From: SAR202 cluster bacterium
GTDB lineage: Bacteria; Chloroflexota; Dehalococcoidia; Lucifugimonadales; Australimonadaceae
Assembly: GCA_016872415.1 (NCBI GenBank)
Contig: VGZX01000014.1
Span: forward strand, 1-38,780
Direction: 5' to 3'
Length of the DNA: 38,780 nucleotides
Below are positions 24,814-33,444 of the stretch, in pieces (position 1 is the stretch's first letter; the number at the start of each line of letters is the position of its first letter). The notes under the pieces are model-generated. The model was not told where the DNA came from, made no database searches, and saw only the letters and a program-made list of their open reading frames with translations. The position numbers were made by a program, and so were the translations under genes.

Positions 24814-25896
24814 CTAGGATCCCTTGCCAGCGATGAAGGCCTCCACCATATCGCGAGCCTCGTCATCCGTGAACTGTTTGGGCGGCGACTTCATGAAGTA
24901 GGCGCTGGGCGCGAATAACGAGCCGCTCTCGCCCCGGTCCATGGCTATCTTCGCACAACGGATGGCATCCACGACAACCCCCGCGGAGTTGGGGCTGTCC
25001 CACACCTCCAGCTTAAGCTCCAAATTGAGCGGCACATCGCCGAAGGTGCGGCCCTCGATGCGGATGTGGCACCACTTGCGGTCGTGCAGCCACGGCACGT
25101 AGTCGCTCGGGCCGACGTGCACGTTCTCGGCGCCGAGGTCGTAGGGCAGCTGCGAGATGACGGCGTTGGTCTTGGACTCTTTCTTGGATTCCAGGCGCTC
25201 GCGCTCCAGCATGTTCATGAAGTCGGTGTTGCCGCCGAAGTTGAGCTGGTAGGTGCGCTCCACCATGACGCCGCGGTCGCGGAAGAGGTTGGTGAGCACG
25301 CGGTGGGTGATGGTCGCGCCGACTTGCGACTTGATGTCGTCGCCGACGATGGGCACTCCAGCGTCGCGGAACCGCTTCTGCCAGTAGGGCTCGCGGGCGA
25401 TGAACACCGGAATGCAGTTGACCATGCCGCACTTGGCGGCCAGCACCTGCTCCACGTACCACTTCGTCGCCTCCTCGGAGCCGACCGGCAGGTAATTGAT
25501 GACGACATCGACTTGGCGCTCCTTGAGGATGCCGACGATGTCGGCGGTCGGGCCGGGCGCCTTCTCGATGATCTTGGAGAGGTATTTGCCGAGGCCATCG
25601 TGGGTCATGCCTCGGTCGACCTTCACGCCGGTCATGGGCACGTCGGCGAACTTCACGGTGTTGTTCGGCGCGGTGTAAATGGCTTCGGCCAAGTCCTTGC
25701 CGACCTTGTTCTTGTCGACGTCGAAGGCGGCGACGACCTCGATGTCGCCGATGTGATAGCCGCCCAGCTCCGGGTGCATGAGGCCCGGGACGAACTCATC
25801 GACCGGCGCTTCACGGTAGCGGTGGATGCCTTGGACCAGCGACGATGCGCAGTTACCGACTCCGATGATCGCGACGCGGATCTTCTTGCCTGCCAT
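24814..25896 (-). CDS. ino1: Inositol-3-phosphate synthase (short prokaryotic type)
   Basis: 360-aa NAD-dependent isomerase/cyclase converting glucose 6-phosphate to inositol 3-phosphate. It has the Rossmann motif [15 protein letters not shown] (9-23), an [14 protein letters not shown] core, [15 protein letters not shown] and the [12 protein letters not shown] plus [20 protein letters not shown] regions typical of actinobacterial and archaeal-type enzymes. The ATG at 25896 follows GAGGAG. It heads a minus-strand cluster with the GT4 and CDP-alcohol transferase, supplying inositol phosphate for lipid synthesis. Confidence 0.95.
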   Translation of the reverse strand: MAGKKIRVAIIGVGNCASSLVQGIHRYREAPVDEFVPGLMHPELGGYHIGDIEVVAAFDVDKNKVGKDLAEAIYTAPNNTVKFADVPMTGVKVDRGMTHDGLGKYLSKIIEKAPGPTADIVGILKERQVDVVINYLPVGSEEATKWYVEQVLAAKCGMVNCIPVFIAREPYWQKRFRDAGVPIVGDDIKSQVGATITHRVLTNLFRDRGVMVERTYQLNFGGNTDFMNMLERERLESKKESKTNAVISQLPYDLGAENVHVGPSDYVPWLHDRKWCHIRIEGRTFGDVPLNLELKLEVWDSPNSAGVVVDAIRCAKIAMDRGESGSLFAPSAYFMKSPPKQFTDDEARDMVEAFIAGKGS

Positions 25897-25944
25897 GTGC
25901 GCTCCTCGATGTGGAATGTCCGGTTGAACTTCACGTCAGCCTAT

Positions 25945-26006
25945 GCGGGCCGAGGCCCGCGCGCATGGGCCCAGGGGCCCAGGCAGAGCCCGTTGCGGGG
26001 CCCAGG
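25945..26006. repeat. GC-rich inverted repeat and three GGGCCCAGG copies upstream of ino1
   Basis: GCGGGCC-GA-GGCCCGC (25945-25960) is a perfect 7-bp inverted repeat, 49 bases before the ino1 ATG. It is followed by GGGCCCAGG at 25967, 25975 (overlapping) and 25998. The position fits an operator or leader hairpin for ino1, but no known regulator motif was recognised. Confidence 0.4.
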
Positions 26007-26170
26007 GGCGGAATTGGGCCTTGGCTCGCGTGGCCGTAGGAGCATGAGCGACAACGGAGGCGGCCAGGGCATGAGGGCGGCCAATTCGCCAGAATCCATC
26101 CAACGATGGGAGCGGCGCCGTGCGGCAGGCGCTATGCCGTGCGCCATTTCAACGAGGTGACGAGCACGTC

Positions 26171-26365
26171 ATGCCAGCGCAACCCAAGCAACCGGCGAAG
26201 CCATCGGCTCGGGCGGCCGGGAAAACAGTCGACGACTACGTGGCCGGCCTTGGCGGATGGCAGGCGGAGGCGGTGGCCGAACTGCGGAGGATCGTGCGGC
26301 AGGCGGCGCCGGAAGCGGTCGAGTCGATCAAGTGGGGGCAGCCGGTGATGCCCTCTCCGCGATAG
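26171..26365 (+). pseudogene. DUF1801-family gene, 5' fragment
   Basis: The ATG at 26171 gives about 58 residues matching the start of DUF1801/YdhG-type proteins: VDDYVAGLGGWQAEAVAELR, then VRQAAPEAVESIKWGQPV. Homologous sequence stops at about 26345, exactly where the sequence becomes the inside of an oppositely oriented ABC ATPase fragment; the frame ends a few codons later at TAG (26363-26365). The family is normally 110-140 aa, so more than half is missing. Confidence 0.7.
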
Positions 26366-26550
26366 AGCACCTGCCCGGCGGTCGACGGCCACACGCTGCA
26401 AATGACGTTGAAGAGCGTGCTCTTGCCGGCGCCGTTCGGGCCGATGATGCCGACGACCTCGCCTTCGCCGATGTGGAAGTCGACTCAGTCGAGGGCGCGG
26501 GCGCCCTTGAAGTGACGTTGCAGGTTTTTCGTCTCCAGCAGCAGGGCCAC
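26336..26550 (-). pseudogene. LivG-like branched-chain amino acid ABC ATPase, 5' fragment
   Basis: From the GTG at 26550 (GGAGG 6 bases upstream) the reading is an ABC ATPase start resembling LivG: LLLETKNLQRHFKGARALD, then VDFHIGEGEVVGIIGPNGAGKSTLFNVI with Walker A intact, up to RGEGITG. Codon 22 is TGA (26487-26485), where relatives have Asp or similar. Homology stops at about 26338 at the junction with the DUF1801 fragment. It lacks the signature and Walker B, so it cannot function. Confidence 0.75.
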
Positions 26551-26694
26551 GCAGCCTCCGCGCCATGCCGGGCCGCCATGGGCGACATGCTATTCCGCGC
26601 GCCCGTGGGAACCCTGACGCGCGGGAACGTAGGATACAACTCGGCGCAAGCGGGTGCGCTAGAATCGGCGGAGCGCCAGCGTAGGAGGGCCATC

Positions 26695-27759
26695 ATGCAA
26701 AGTTCCAAGAACAATGTCCGCATCATCGACCTGCGTAGCGACACGCTGACGCAGCCGACGCCCGAAATGCGCCGTGCGATCGCCGAGGCCGAGCTGGGCG
26801 ATGACGTCTACGGCGAGGACCCGACGGTGAACCGGCTGGAAGAGGTGTCGGCGCGGCTGACGGGCAAGGAGGCGGGGCTGCTGGTGGTGAGCGGATCGAT
26901 GGGCAACCTCGTATCGGCGCTGGCTTGGGCCGGCCGTGGCGATGAAATCATCGTGGGGGCGGACGCGCACGTCATCACCAACGAGATGGGCTCGGTGGCG
27001 GCCCTGGGCGGCGTGGAGATGCGCGCCGTGCCGAACGACCGTCGCGGCATGCTGTCGCCGGAGGCGGTGCGGAACGCCATCCGTCCGAAGGCGGGCTACT
27101 TCCCCAGGACCGCGTTGCTCTGGATCGAGAACACGCACAACCGGGGCAACGGCGCCGCGTTGTCCGTCGACGAGATGTGGAGGGTCACGGACATCGCTCA
27201 CGGCGAGGGCATCCCGGTGCACATCGACGGCGCGCGGCTGTTCAACGCGGCGGTCGCCCTGGGCGTGCCGGCTTCCGACCTTTCGTCCGTCGCCGATTCG
27301 GTGACCTTTTGCTTGTCGAAGGGGCTCGCCTGCCCGGTGGGCTCGATGGTGTGTGGCAGCAGGGAGTTCATCGGCAGGGCGCGGCGGGCGCGGAAGATGC
27401 TTGGCGGCGGCATGCGGCAGGCGGGCATCATCGCGGCGGCGGGGCTAGTCGCGCTCGACACCATGATCGACCGCCTTGCCGAGGACCACGACAACGCGAA
27501 GCGGCTGGCCGTGGGCCTTTCGCGGATGCCGGGCATCGCGGTGGACCCGGCGCACATCGAGACGAACATCGTTTACGTGACGGTGGGGGGCAAGCCGGCG
27601 CCGGAGCTGGCCGCTGCGATGAGGGCTCGCGGCGTGCTGGCGAACAGCATGGGCAACTGGATCCGCTTCGTGACGCACTACGGCATCAACGCGGAGGACG
27701 TTGACGAGGCGCTGGACGTGATTGGGGACGCGACGCGGGCGACGGTGAGCGCCGGCTAA
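26695..27759 (+). CDS. ltaE: Low-specificity L-threonine aldolase
   Basis: 354-aa PLP enzyme of the beta-eliminating lyase fold that cleaves L-threonine or L-allo-threonine to glycine and acetaldehyde. Typical marks are IDLRSDTLTQPTPEMRRA, GDDVYGEDPTVNRLE, IENTHNRGNG, the PLP aspartate in VHIDGARLFNA and the Schiff-base lysine in FCLSKGLACPVGS. The ATG at 26695 follows AGGAGG, and a TAGAAT -10 is at 26660-26665. A stem-loop terminator follows the stop. Confidence 0.93.
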   Translation: MQSSKNNVRIIDLRSDTLTQPTPEMRRAIAEAELGDDVYGEDPTVNRLEEVSARLTGKEAGLLVVSGSMGNLVSALAWAGRGDEIIVGADAHVITNEMGSVAALGGVEMRAVPNDRRGMLSPEAVRNAIRPKAGYFPRTALLWIENTHNRGNGAALSVDEMWRVTDIAHGEGIPVHIDGARLFNAAVALGVPASDLSSVADSVTFCLSKGLACPVGSMVCGSREFIGRARRARKMLGGGMRQAGIIAAAGLVALDTMIDRLAEDHDNAKRLAVGLSRMPGIAVDPAHIETNIVYVTVGGKPAPELAAAMRARGVLANSMGNWIRFVTHYGINAEDVDEALDVIGDATRATVSAG

Positions 27760-27779
27760 GAAGCCCCGCGGCAAAAAGC

Positions 27780-27814
27780 GACGCCGGAGCGGTCATCGCG
27801 GCCTCTCCGGCGTC
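27780..27814 (+). terminator. Stem-loop terminator after threonine aldolase
   Basis: A perfect 10-bp stem GACGCCGGAG / CTCCGGCGTC (27780-27789 with 27805-27814) on a 15-base loop, followed by CTGTTG. An AAAAAG tract precedes it. It begins 20 bases after the stop codon. Confidence 0.6.
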
Positions 27815-28227
27815 CTGTTGTAGCCACCTAGGCTGGCTTCGTCGCTTTCGCCCCGTAGCGGATCCCGGCGAGGATGCCGGATCAGGCGCTGCGTTCAGGC
27901 CGCCACTTCACTCATGCGGGGCTTGCGACTGGGAACCGATGCTGCGCTTTGCCCTCACAGAGGCCTTCAGCAAAGCCCACGTGAGGGCTTAGGAAGGATA
28001 GTGCCACCGGTGAAACCGGACGAAGAGTCGACGACCTTGCATAGGTACCTCCTCGCGGAGATTCCAAGCTTTCGATCCGGCTCAGGGTCGACCGCTGAAC
28101 CACTCCTGTTCGGAGTGACTCCACTCTAGTGCGGCCCCGCGGAGAGTGCCAATTCGAGCGTTTTCATGGACGGCTTCGTGAAGCCGCGCGGACGCATGTC
28201 CCGCGATGGGTTCACGGCCATGGAAAC
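27815..28227. other. 413-base non-coding stretch with several hairpins
   Basis: It lies between the convergent ltaE and rarA genes and holds no natural-looking ORF. Perfect or near-perfect hairpins are 27861-27883 (GATCCCGGC / GCCGGATC, one bulge), 27952-27987 (CCCTCAC / GTGAGGG with inner pairing), 28007-28019 (CCGGT-GAA-ACCGG) and 28101-28117 (CACTCC-TGTTC-GGAGTG). Base composition is less GC-extreme than the flanking genes. A structured RNA is possible on either strand, but signatures of RNase P, tmRNA, SRP, 6S and common riboswitches were not found. Confidence 0.35.
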
Positions 28228-29589
28228 TCATGGCGATGGCTTCGTGGAGCGCTCGCACCACCACGCCAGGAGGCGCGCCTTGGCTTGCGCCTCGTGTCCC
28301 TCCGACCCTGGCTCGTAGAAGCGTGTGCCGGCCAGCTCCGGCGGCAAGTTGCCTTGGCCGGCGAAGTGGCCCGGATAGTCGTGGGCGTACTTGTAGTCCC
28401 GCCCGTAGCCCATCTGCCGCATGAGGCCGGTGGGGGCATTCCGCAGGTGCAACGGCACGGGATACTGTTCGCCTTCGCGCACCGTCTCCAGCGCGCGGTT
28501 TAGGGCCATGTAGGCCGTGTTGCTCTTGGGCGCGGCCGCAAGGTAGACGGTGGCCTCGGCCAGCGGGATCGCGCCCTCGGGCAAGCCGATGAAGCGCACC
28601 GCCTGCTGCGCGGCGACGGCGATGGGCAGCGCCTGCGGATCGGCCATGCCGATGTCCTCGGCGGCGAGGATGACGATGCGCCGCGCGATGAAGAGCGGGT
28701 CTTCGCCGGCTTCGATCATGCGGGCGAGCCAATAGATGGCGGCATCGGGGTCGGAGGCGCGCACCGATTTGATGAAGGCCGAGATCGTGTCGTAGTGGCC
28801 TTCGCCGGCGCGGTCATAGCGCAAGGCGCGGCTTTGCAGCACCTCTTCCATCAGCGACTTGGTGATGCGCCGGACGCCCCGGTCGTTGGGCCGGGCCACC
28901 TGCGCGGCGATCTCCAGGCCGTTGAGGGCGGTGCGGGCATCGCCGGAGGCTATCGCCAGCAGCACCGCCAGCGCGTCGTCGTCGATGTCGGCCCCAAGGC
29001 CGCCGATGCCGCGTTGCTGGTCGATGAGCGCGCGTCGGACGATGGCGGTGAGATGATCGTCGGTGAGGGGCTTGAGGGTGAAGACGCGGCAGCGCGAGAG
29101 CAGTGGCGCGTTCACCTCGAACGATGGATTCTCCGTCGTCGCGCCGATGAGCGTCACCGTCCCGTTCTCGACATGGGGCAGGATCACGTCTTGCTGGCCC
29201 TTGTTGAAGCGGTGCACCTCGTCGACGAAGAGGATGGTGCGCTGGCCGGTGGCGCCCAGGCGCTCGCGGGCTTCGGCGACGGCTTGCCGCAACTCGGCCA
29301 CGCCGGACGTGACGGCCGACACCGAGGTGAAATGCGCCTTGGATGCGCGGGCGATGAGCAGCGCGAGCGTGGTTTTGCCGGAGCCGGGTGGGCCCCATAG
29401 GATCATCGACGGCAGCAGGTCGGCGCGGATGGCGCGCTCCAGCACCTTGCCGGCTCCCACGAGGTGCTCTTGGCCGAGGAACTCGTCGAGCGTCCGAGGG
29501 CGCATGCGGGCCGCGACCGGGGCCTGCTCTTCTTCCCGCTGTCTGCCCTGGTGCTCGAATAGGTTTTCGCCGCGCTGCGGTCGTCGCAT
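28228..29589 (-). CDS. rarA: Replication-associated recombination protein A (RarA/MgsA)
   Basis: 453-aa AAA+ ATPase related to clamp loaders, acting at stalled replication forks. Visible are the N-terminal MRPRTLDEFLGQEHLVG box, Walker A WGPPGSGKTTLA, Walker B ILFVDEVHRFNKGQQD, sensor 1 LIGATTENPSFEVN with the arginine finger LLSRCRVF, and the C-terminal tetramerisation region ending near YGRDYKYAHDYPGHF. The ATG at 29589 has no Shine-Dalgarno, but TAGACT lies 6 bases upstream, so the transcript is probably leaderless. It is divergent from DUF4389. Confidence 0.95.
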   Translation of the reverse strand: MRRPQRGENLFEHQGRQREEEQAPVAARMRPRTLDEFLGQEHLVGAGKVLERAIRADLLPSMILWGPPGSGKTTLALLIARASKAHFTSVSAVTSGVAELRQAVAEARERLGATGQRTILFVDEVHRFNKGQQDVILPHVENGTVTLIGATTENPSFEVNAPLLSRCRVFTLKPLTDDHLTAIVRRALIDQQRGIGGLGADIDDDALAVLLAIASGDARTALNGLEIAAQVARPNDRGVRRITKSLMEEVLQSRALRYDRAGEGHYDTISAFIKSVRASDPDAAIYWLARMIEAGEDPLFIARRIVILAAEDIGMADPQALPIAVAAQQAVRFIGLPEGAIPLAEATVYLAAAPKSNTAYMALNRALETVREGEQYPVPLHLRNAPTGLMRQMGYGRDYKYAHDYPGHFAGQGNLPPELAGTRFYEPGSEGHEAQAKARLLAWWCERSTKPSP

Positions 29590-29595
29590 GGCGCA

Positions 29596-29601
29596 AGTCT
29601 A
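29596..29601 (-). promoter_or_regulatory. -10 box for leaderless rarA
   Basis: Minus strand TAGACT ends 6 bases before the ATG, so transcription would begin at or beside the start codon. No ribosome-binding site or good -35 is visible. The geometry is the same as at moaD-moaE. Confidence 0.4.
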
Positions 29602-29699
29602 GCATCGCGGCGGCATGACGGGGCGATGTGGGCCCCAATATCGATGGTCTCGTGCTTCGGTGGAACGTACAATCGCGCCATCAACCAGGGAGGCGCCCG

Positions 29700-30041
29700 A
29701 TGATCCAGCAACCGACGCTCCCGCCGTCAGGCCAGCCCGCGCCCCCGCCATATCCGGTCGACATCACGATCTCCTACCCGGAGCGCCGGTCGCGCGGCGT
29801 GCTGCTGCTGAAGGTGTCGCTGGGCTGGCTGATTCTGGTGCCGCACTTCGTCCTCCTCTACGTGCTGGGCATCATGACGGCCATCATCACGTTTCTTGCT
29901 TTCTTCATCGTCTTGTTCACCGGGCAATACCCCAGGGGGATGTTCGACTTCATGGTCGGCTATTACCGGTGGAGCATGCGGGTGAGCGCGTATGCGAGCC
30001 TGTTGCGCGACGAGTACCCGCCATTCCGCTTGGCGCCGTGA
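29700..30041 (+). CDS. DUF4389 small membrane protein
   Basis: 113-aa protein: a Pro-rich N-terminus, then YPVDITISYPERRSRG, two adjacent hydrophobic spans (LKVSLGWLILVPHFVLLYVL and an Ile/Phe-rich second span) and a conserved GQYPRGMFDFMVGYYRWSMRV tail typical of DUF4389. Function is unknown. The ATG follows GGGAGG, and TACAAT at 29668-29673 is a plausible -10. Its stop overlaps the PrsW-like gene start as GTGA. Confidence 0.85.
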   Translation: MIQQPTLPPSGQPAPPPYPVDITISYPERRSRGVLLLKVSLGWLILVPHFVLLYVLGIMTAIITFLAFFIVLFTGQYPRGMFDFMVGYYRWSMRVSAYASLLRDEYPPFRLAP

Positions 30042-30733
30042 ACGATGGTGGGCTAGCAGGAGGACGGCCCCTGGAAAAGCCCGCTCCCGGTCCGTTCACG
30101 CCCGCGCTACCCGACCCCACGCCCGCAATGGCGGAGGCCGGCGCCGCCGCGGCGCCGGGCGGAGGCGCCCCACCGCCGGCAACGGGCGACCCGTCTGGGA
30201 CGATGCCGTCGTGGGCATGGTTGTTCGTTGCCGTGAGCGGCGCCGTGTTGGGCGTCGGTGGCGCGTTCATCCAAGAGACGTTGCGCGCGGACGTGTTCAT
30301 GCCATTCATCGCCGGGCCAATGATCGAAGAGGCAATGAAGCCGGTGGGCCTCTACGTGCTGCTGGCACGGCGGCCGGCGTCGTTCGGTAGCCGTTCGCGG
30401 GTGGCGGTCATGGGCGCATTGGCGGGCATGGCGTTCGGCCTCGTCGAGAGCGTGGTGTACGTGTTGATCTACTACTCTGCCCTCGCCGGCGCGCCCGCGC
30501 CGCCGGACTACGTCGCGTTCCGGTTCACCGTGCCGGTGGCGATGCACGCGGCGGCGACCTTCATTTTCAGCATGGGCATCACGCCTAGGTTGCGTGCGTC
30601 GGTCACCGGGCAGGTGCCGTTCCTGTCGGGCAGTTGGCGCTGGTTCGTTCCCGCCGTGGCGCTGCACAGCCTCTACAACGTCGCGGTCGCGGTGATCGAG
30701 TCGTTCAGCGATGCCTTCTCGTTCGGCGGCTAG
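30038..30733 (+). CDS. PrsW-family intramembrane protease-like protein
   Basis: 231-aa protein with a disordered Pro/Ala N-terminus (1-58) and about five membrane helices. PrsW/CAAX-like catalytic motifs are present in order: IEEAMKP (Glu97, Glu98), GLVESVVY (Glu), MHAAATF and LHSLYN (His residues). Bacillus PrsW cleaves an anti-sigma factor; the substrate here is unknown. The GTG at 30038 overlaps the DUF4389 stop, implying coupled expression. Confidence 0.82.
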   Translation: MNDGGLAGGRPLEKPAPGPFTPALPDPTPAMAEAGAAAAPGGGAPPPATGDPSGTMPSWAWLFVAVSGAVLGVGGAFIQETLRADVFMPFIAGPMIEEAMKPVGLYVLLARRPASFGSRSRVAVMGALAGMAFGLVESVVYVLIYYSALAGAPAPPDYVAFRFTVPVAMHAAATFIFSMGITPRLRASVTGQVPFLSGSWRWFVPAVALHSLYNVAVAVIESFSDAFSFGG

Positions 30734-30745
30734 GCGCGGCGCCGC

Positions 30746-30751
30746 TATAAT
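30746..30751 (+). promoter_or_regulatory. -10 box for leaderless moaD-moaE
   Basis: A perfect TATAAT ends 6 bases before the ATG at 30758, placing transcription initiation at the start codon. No Shine-Dalgarno is present between them. Confidence 0.5.
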
Positions 30752-30757
30752 CGCAGC

Positions 30758-31522
30758 ATGAACGTACGCATCAGGCTTTTCGCATCGTATCGTGAGCTGG
30801 CGGGCACGGGGCGCATCGACGTGACGCTAGAGCCTCCGGCGACCGTCGCGGCGGCGATTCAGCGGCTGCTCCAGGCGGTGCCGGCGCTGCCCCGCGACTT
30901 CCGCCCGCACCTGATCGCGGTGAACGAGGACTTCGCCAACGCGGAGTACCCGCTGCGTGACGGCGACGAGGTGGCGTTGTATCCGCCCGTGAGCGGCGGC
31001 GTGGAGGCGCGCGTGGTCCACGAGGCGATTGGCGCGGGCGCGGTGGCCGACCGAGTGCGCCACCCCGGCAATGGCGCGGTGGTGACGTTCGAGGGGGTGA
31101 CGCGGGACAACACCGGCGGCCGGCGCGTGCGTCACCTGGAATACGAGGCGCACGAAGCGATGGCGGAGAAGGTGCTGTCGGGCGTGCTGGTGGAGACCGC
31201 CGCTCGCTTCGGCATCGACCGCCTCGCCGCATGGCACCGCATCGGCCACCTGGAGATCGGCGACGTGAGCCTCGTGGTGGCCGTCGGCTCGGCGCACCGG
31301 CTGGAGGCGTTTCTCGCGACGCAGTACGCGGTCGACCGCATCAAGCACGTCGTGCCGGTGTGGAAGAAGGAGGCGTTCGAGGACGGCTCGGTGTGGGTGG
31401 GCGCCGCGTGCGACCCGGAGCACCACGCGATGGAGCAGCAAGTGGCGCCGTATGCCGGCTTCCTGGCGGCGCGCGAGGGCGATGCCGGCGAGCACGCCCA
31501 CCGACACGCGCACGCCCACTAG
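30758..31522 (+). CDS. Molybdopterin synthase, fused MoaD-MoaE
   Basis: 254-aa fusion of both subunits of molybdopterin synthase, which inserts two sulfurs into precursor Z. Residues 1-81 are MoaD, ending in PPVSGG (Gly80-Gly81). The MoaE part follows at once, with GAVVTFEGVTRDNTGG, LEYEAHEAMAEKVL, WHRIGHLEIGDVSLVVAVGSAHR and the catalytic lysine region VVPVWKKEAFEDG. MoaD needs a free C-terminal Gly for thiocarboxylation, so cleavage after Gly81 is expected, as for mycobacterial MoaX. The tail is His-rich (EHAHRHAHAH), a likely metal-binding appendage. No other moa genes are adjacent. Confidence 0.93.
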   Translation: MNVRIRLFASYRELAGTGRIDVTLEPPATVAAAIQRLLQAVPALPRDFRPHLIAVNEDFANAEYPLRDGDEVALYPPVSGGVEARVVHEAIGAGAVADRVRHPGNGAVVTFEGVTRDNTGGRRVRHLEYEAHEAMAEKVLSGVLVETAARFGIDRLAAWHRIGHLEIGDVSLVVAVGSAHRLEAFLATQYAVDRIKHVVPVWKKEAFEDGSVWVGAACDPEHHAMEQQVAPYAGFLAAREGDAGEHAHRHAHAH

Positions 31523-31524
31523 CG

Positions 31525-31914
31525 GTGCGCGCTTCCATCCACGTGCCGATCAAGACGAAACGCATCCATGAGCCGGCGGAGCCGGGCGACGGCTATCGCC
31601 TGCTGGTGATGCGTTACTGGCCGCGCGGCGTGGCGAAGTCGCGCGTCGACGGCTGGGACCGCCGGCTGACGCCGACGCGGGGGCTGTTGGCCGAGCTGAA
31701 CGACGGGGCGATTGACTGGCCGGAGTACGCCTGCCGCTTTCGGCACGAGATGGCGACACGCCCGGAGTCCGTCGCGGCGCTGGGCGAGCTGCGGGAGCGG
31801 GCCGCGCGTGAAACGGTCACGCTCTTGTGCTGGTGCCCGGACGAGGCGCGCTGCCACCGCGCGGTGCTGAAGGAGCTGGCGGAAGCGGGTCCAGCGTGCG
31901 GGGCGCCGTCCTAG
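31525..31914 (+). CDS. DUF488 family protein (YeaO-like)
   Basis: 129-aa protein with DUF488 marks: IKTKRIHEPAEPGDGYRLLV, MRYWPRGV, the basic VDGWDRRLTPT segment, WPEYACRFRHEM, and the conserved TLLCWCPDEARCHRAVLKE with its paired cysteines. The biochemical role is unknown. The GTG at 31525 is 2 bases after the moaD-moaE stop, so the two are cotranscribed. Confidence 0.88.
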   Translation: MRASIHVPIKTKRIHEPAEPGDGYRLLVMRYWPRGVAKSRVDGWDRRLTPTRGLLAELNDGAIDWPEYACRFRHEMATRPESVAALGELRERAARETVTLLCWCPDEARCHRAVLKELAEAGPACGAPS

Positions 31915-32133
31915 CACGGGGCGCGCGGCGAGAGTATCCTGCCTCTCCGCGTGCTCGCGCAACCCGAGGATGCCGGTGATCCGCGCGATACCCCCGCATG
32001 ACCATGCGAACGGCGGAGCGGTGCCGCGCAGGGCCGAACGACCGTGCGCGGCGGCCGAGCCCATGAAGCGGCGGGCGGACGCGCCCCTCGCGCCCCCGAC
32101 CCCGCAAATGCGGTAACGCCGCTTGGAGCCCAC

Positions 32134-33417
32134 GTGACGTCGATCGCTCGCAAGCCCCGCATCTTCTACGGCTGGTACATCGTCGCCATATCCAGCATGG
32201 GGGCGCTGTTCGGCGCCGGCACCAGCCAGCTGTTCATGTCGGTCATGTTGAAGCCGATCACCGAGGACATGGGGTGGTCGCGCACCGAGCTCGCGGCGGC
32301 CACGACCATGGGAACGGTGCTGAGCGGGCTGGCGTCGCCGATGGTGGGCCGCTGGGCCGACCGGCACGGGCCGCGCTTCCTGATGGCGTTCGCCGTGGTG
32401 GCGGTCGCGCTGTCGTTCCTCGCGCTCGGCGCGGTGCAGTTGGTGTGGCAGTTCTACTTCGCCTACGTGTTCGGGCGGGTCGCCAGCTCGACGACGTTGT
32501 CCGGCGTCGTGTCGCGCACGGCGGTCGTCAACTGGTTCCGGCGGATGCGCGGCCGGGCGCTCGGCATGGTGGCGACGGCGGTGCCGCTGGGCGGCTCGGT
32601 GCTGGCGGTGACGGCGCAGACGATGATGGGCCAAGGCATGACCTGGCGCGGCGTATTCGTGGTGTTCAGCGTGGCGACGCTGGCCGTGCTGCTCATCCCG
32701 ACCGTGCTGTTGATGAGGAAGCAGCCGGAGGACGTTGGCCTGCTGCCCGACGGCGACACGCGGGAGCAGGCGGCGAGAGCCGCCGCCGAGGACCGAGGGG
32801 CCCGCGGGCGCGGCGCCGAGCGGTCGTACACGCTGCGGCAGGCGATGCGGACGCCGACGCTGTGGCTGCTGATCTTCTCGATGTCGTTCAGCAGTTGGGG
32901 CAACGGCGGGCTCTCGTTCCACCTCGTGGCCTACTACACGGACGCCGGCATCGCCGCTGGGCTGGCCGTGGCGGCGCTCAGCACGTACGCCCTCTCCGGC
33001 GCCGTCGCCAACACGATGTGGGGGTTCCTGACCGAGCGGCACTCGGAGCGGGCCTTGGCGATGGGCGCCATGGCGCTGGCAGCCGCCCTCACCGTGTTCG
33101 CGCTCGTCGCCACCAATGTCGCTGGGGCGTTCACATTCGCCATGCTGTTCGGGCTGGCAGCGCGGGGCGAGGCGTCGCTCATCAACATCATGCTCGCCCA
33201 GTATTACGGCCGAGGCTCGTTCGGCGCCATTTCGGGCTTCGCCACGCCGTTCCAGATGGCGGGCCTCGGCATCGGCCCCACCGTCTCTGCATTCATCTAC
33301 GACATGAGCGGCGGGTCGTATACTTTCGCGTTCCTGCTCTCCACCTGCCTGTTCATCTCCTCGGCCGTCATGGTGTTCCTGGCGCGCTGGCCCGCTCCCG
33401 CCCCGCCCGCCGCGTAG
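32134..33417 (+). CDS. MFS transporter (OFA/monocarboxylate-porter-like)
   Basis: 427-aa 12-helix carrier, a paralogue of the one at 8231-9487. It has IFYGWYIVAISSMGALFGAG at the start, DMGWSRTEL, the loop 2-3 signature MVGRWADRHGPR and NWFRRMRGRALGMVATAVPLGG. A charged central cytoplasmic loop (about 210-245) separates the two halves. The GTG at 32134 is preceded by TTGGAG. The substrate is not evident; an organic acid is likely. The next gene is also an anion permease, so this may be a transport locus. Confidence 0.88.
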   Translation: MTSIARKPRIFYGWYIVAISSMGALFGAGTSQLFMSVMLKPITEDMGWSRTELAAATTMGTVLSGLASPMVGRWADRHGPRFLMAFAVVAVALSFLALGAVQLVWQFYFAYVFGRVASSTTLSGVVSRTAVVNWFRRMRGRALGMVATAVPLGGSVLAVTAQTMMGQGMTWRGVFVVFSVATLAVLLIPTVLLMRKQPEDVGLLPDGDTREQAARAAAEDRGARGRGAERSYTLRQAMRTPTLWLLIFSMSFSSWGNGGLSFHLVAYYTDAGIAAGLAVAALSTYALSGAVANTMWGFLTERHSERALAMGAMALAAALTVFALVATNVAGAFTFAMLFGLAARGEASLINIMLAQYYGRGSFGAISGFATPFQMAGLGIGPTVSAFIYDMSGGSYTFAFLLSTCLFISSAVMVFLARWPAPAPPAA

Positions 33418-33444
33418 CGATTCTCCCGACGAGGCCATTCCAGC

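Noticed and set aside
27815..28227. RNase P, tmRNA, SRP or 6S RNA
   Set aside because: None of the conserved core sequences of these RNAs (for example GAGGAAAGTCC of RNase P or the GGAAGCAGCC loop of SRP) was found on either strand; short resemblances such as TTTCACC are chance-level.
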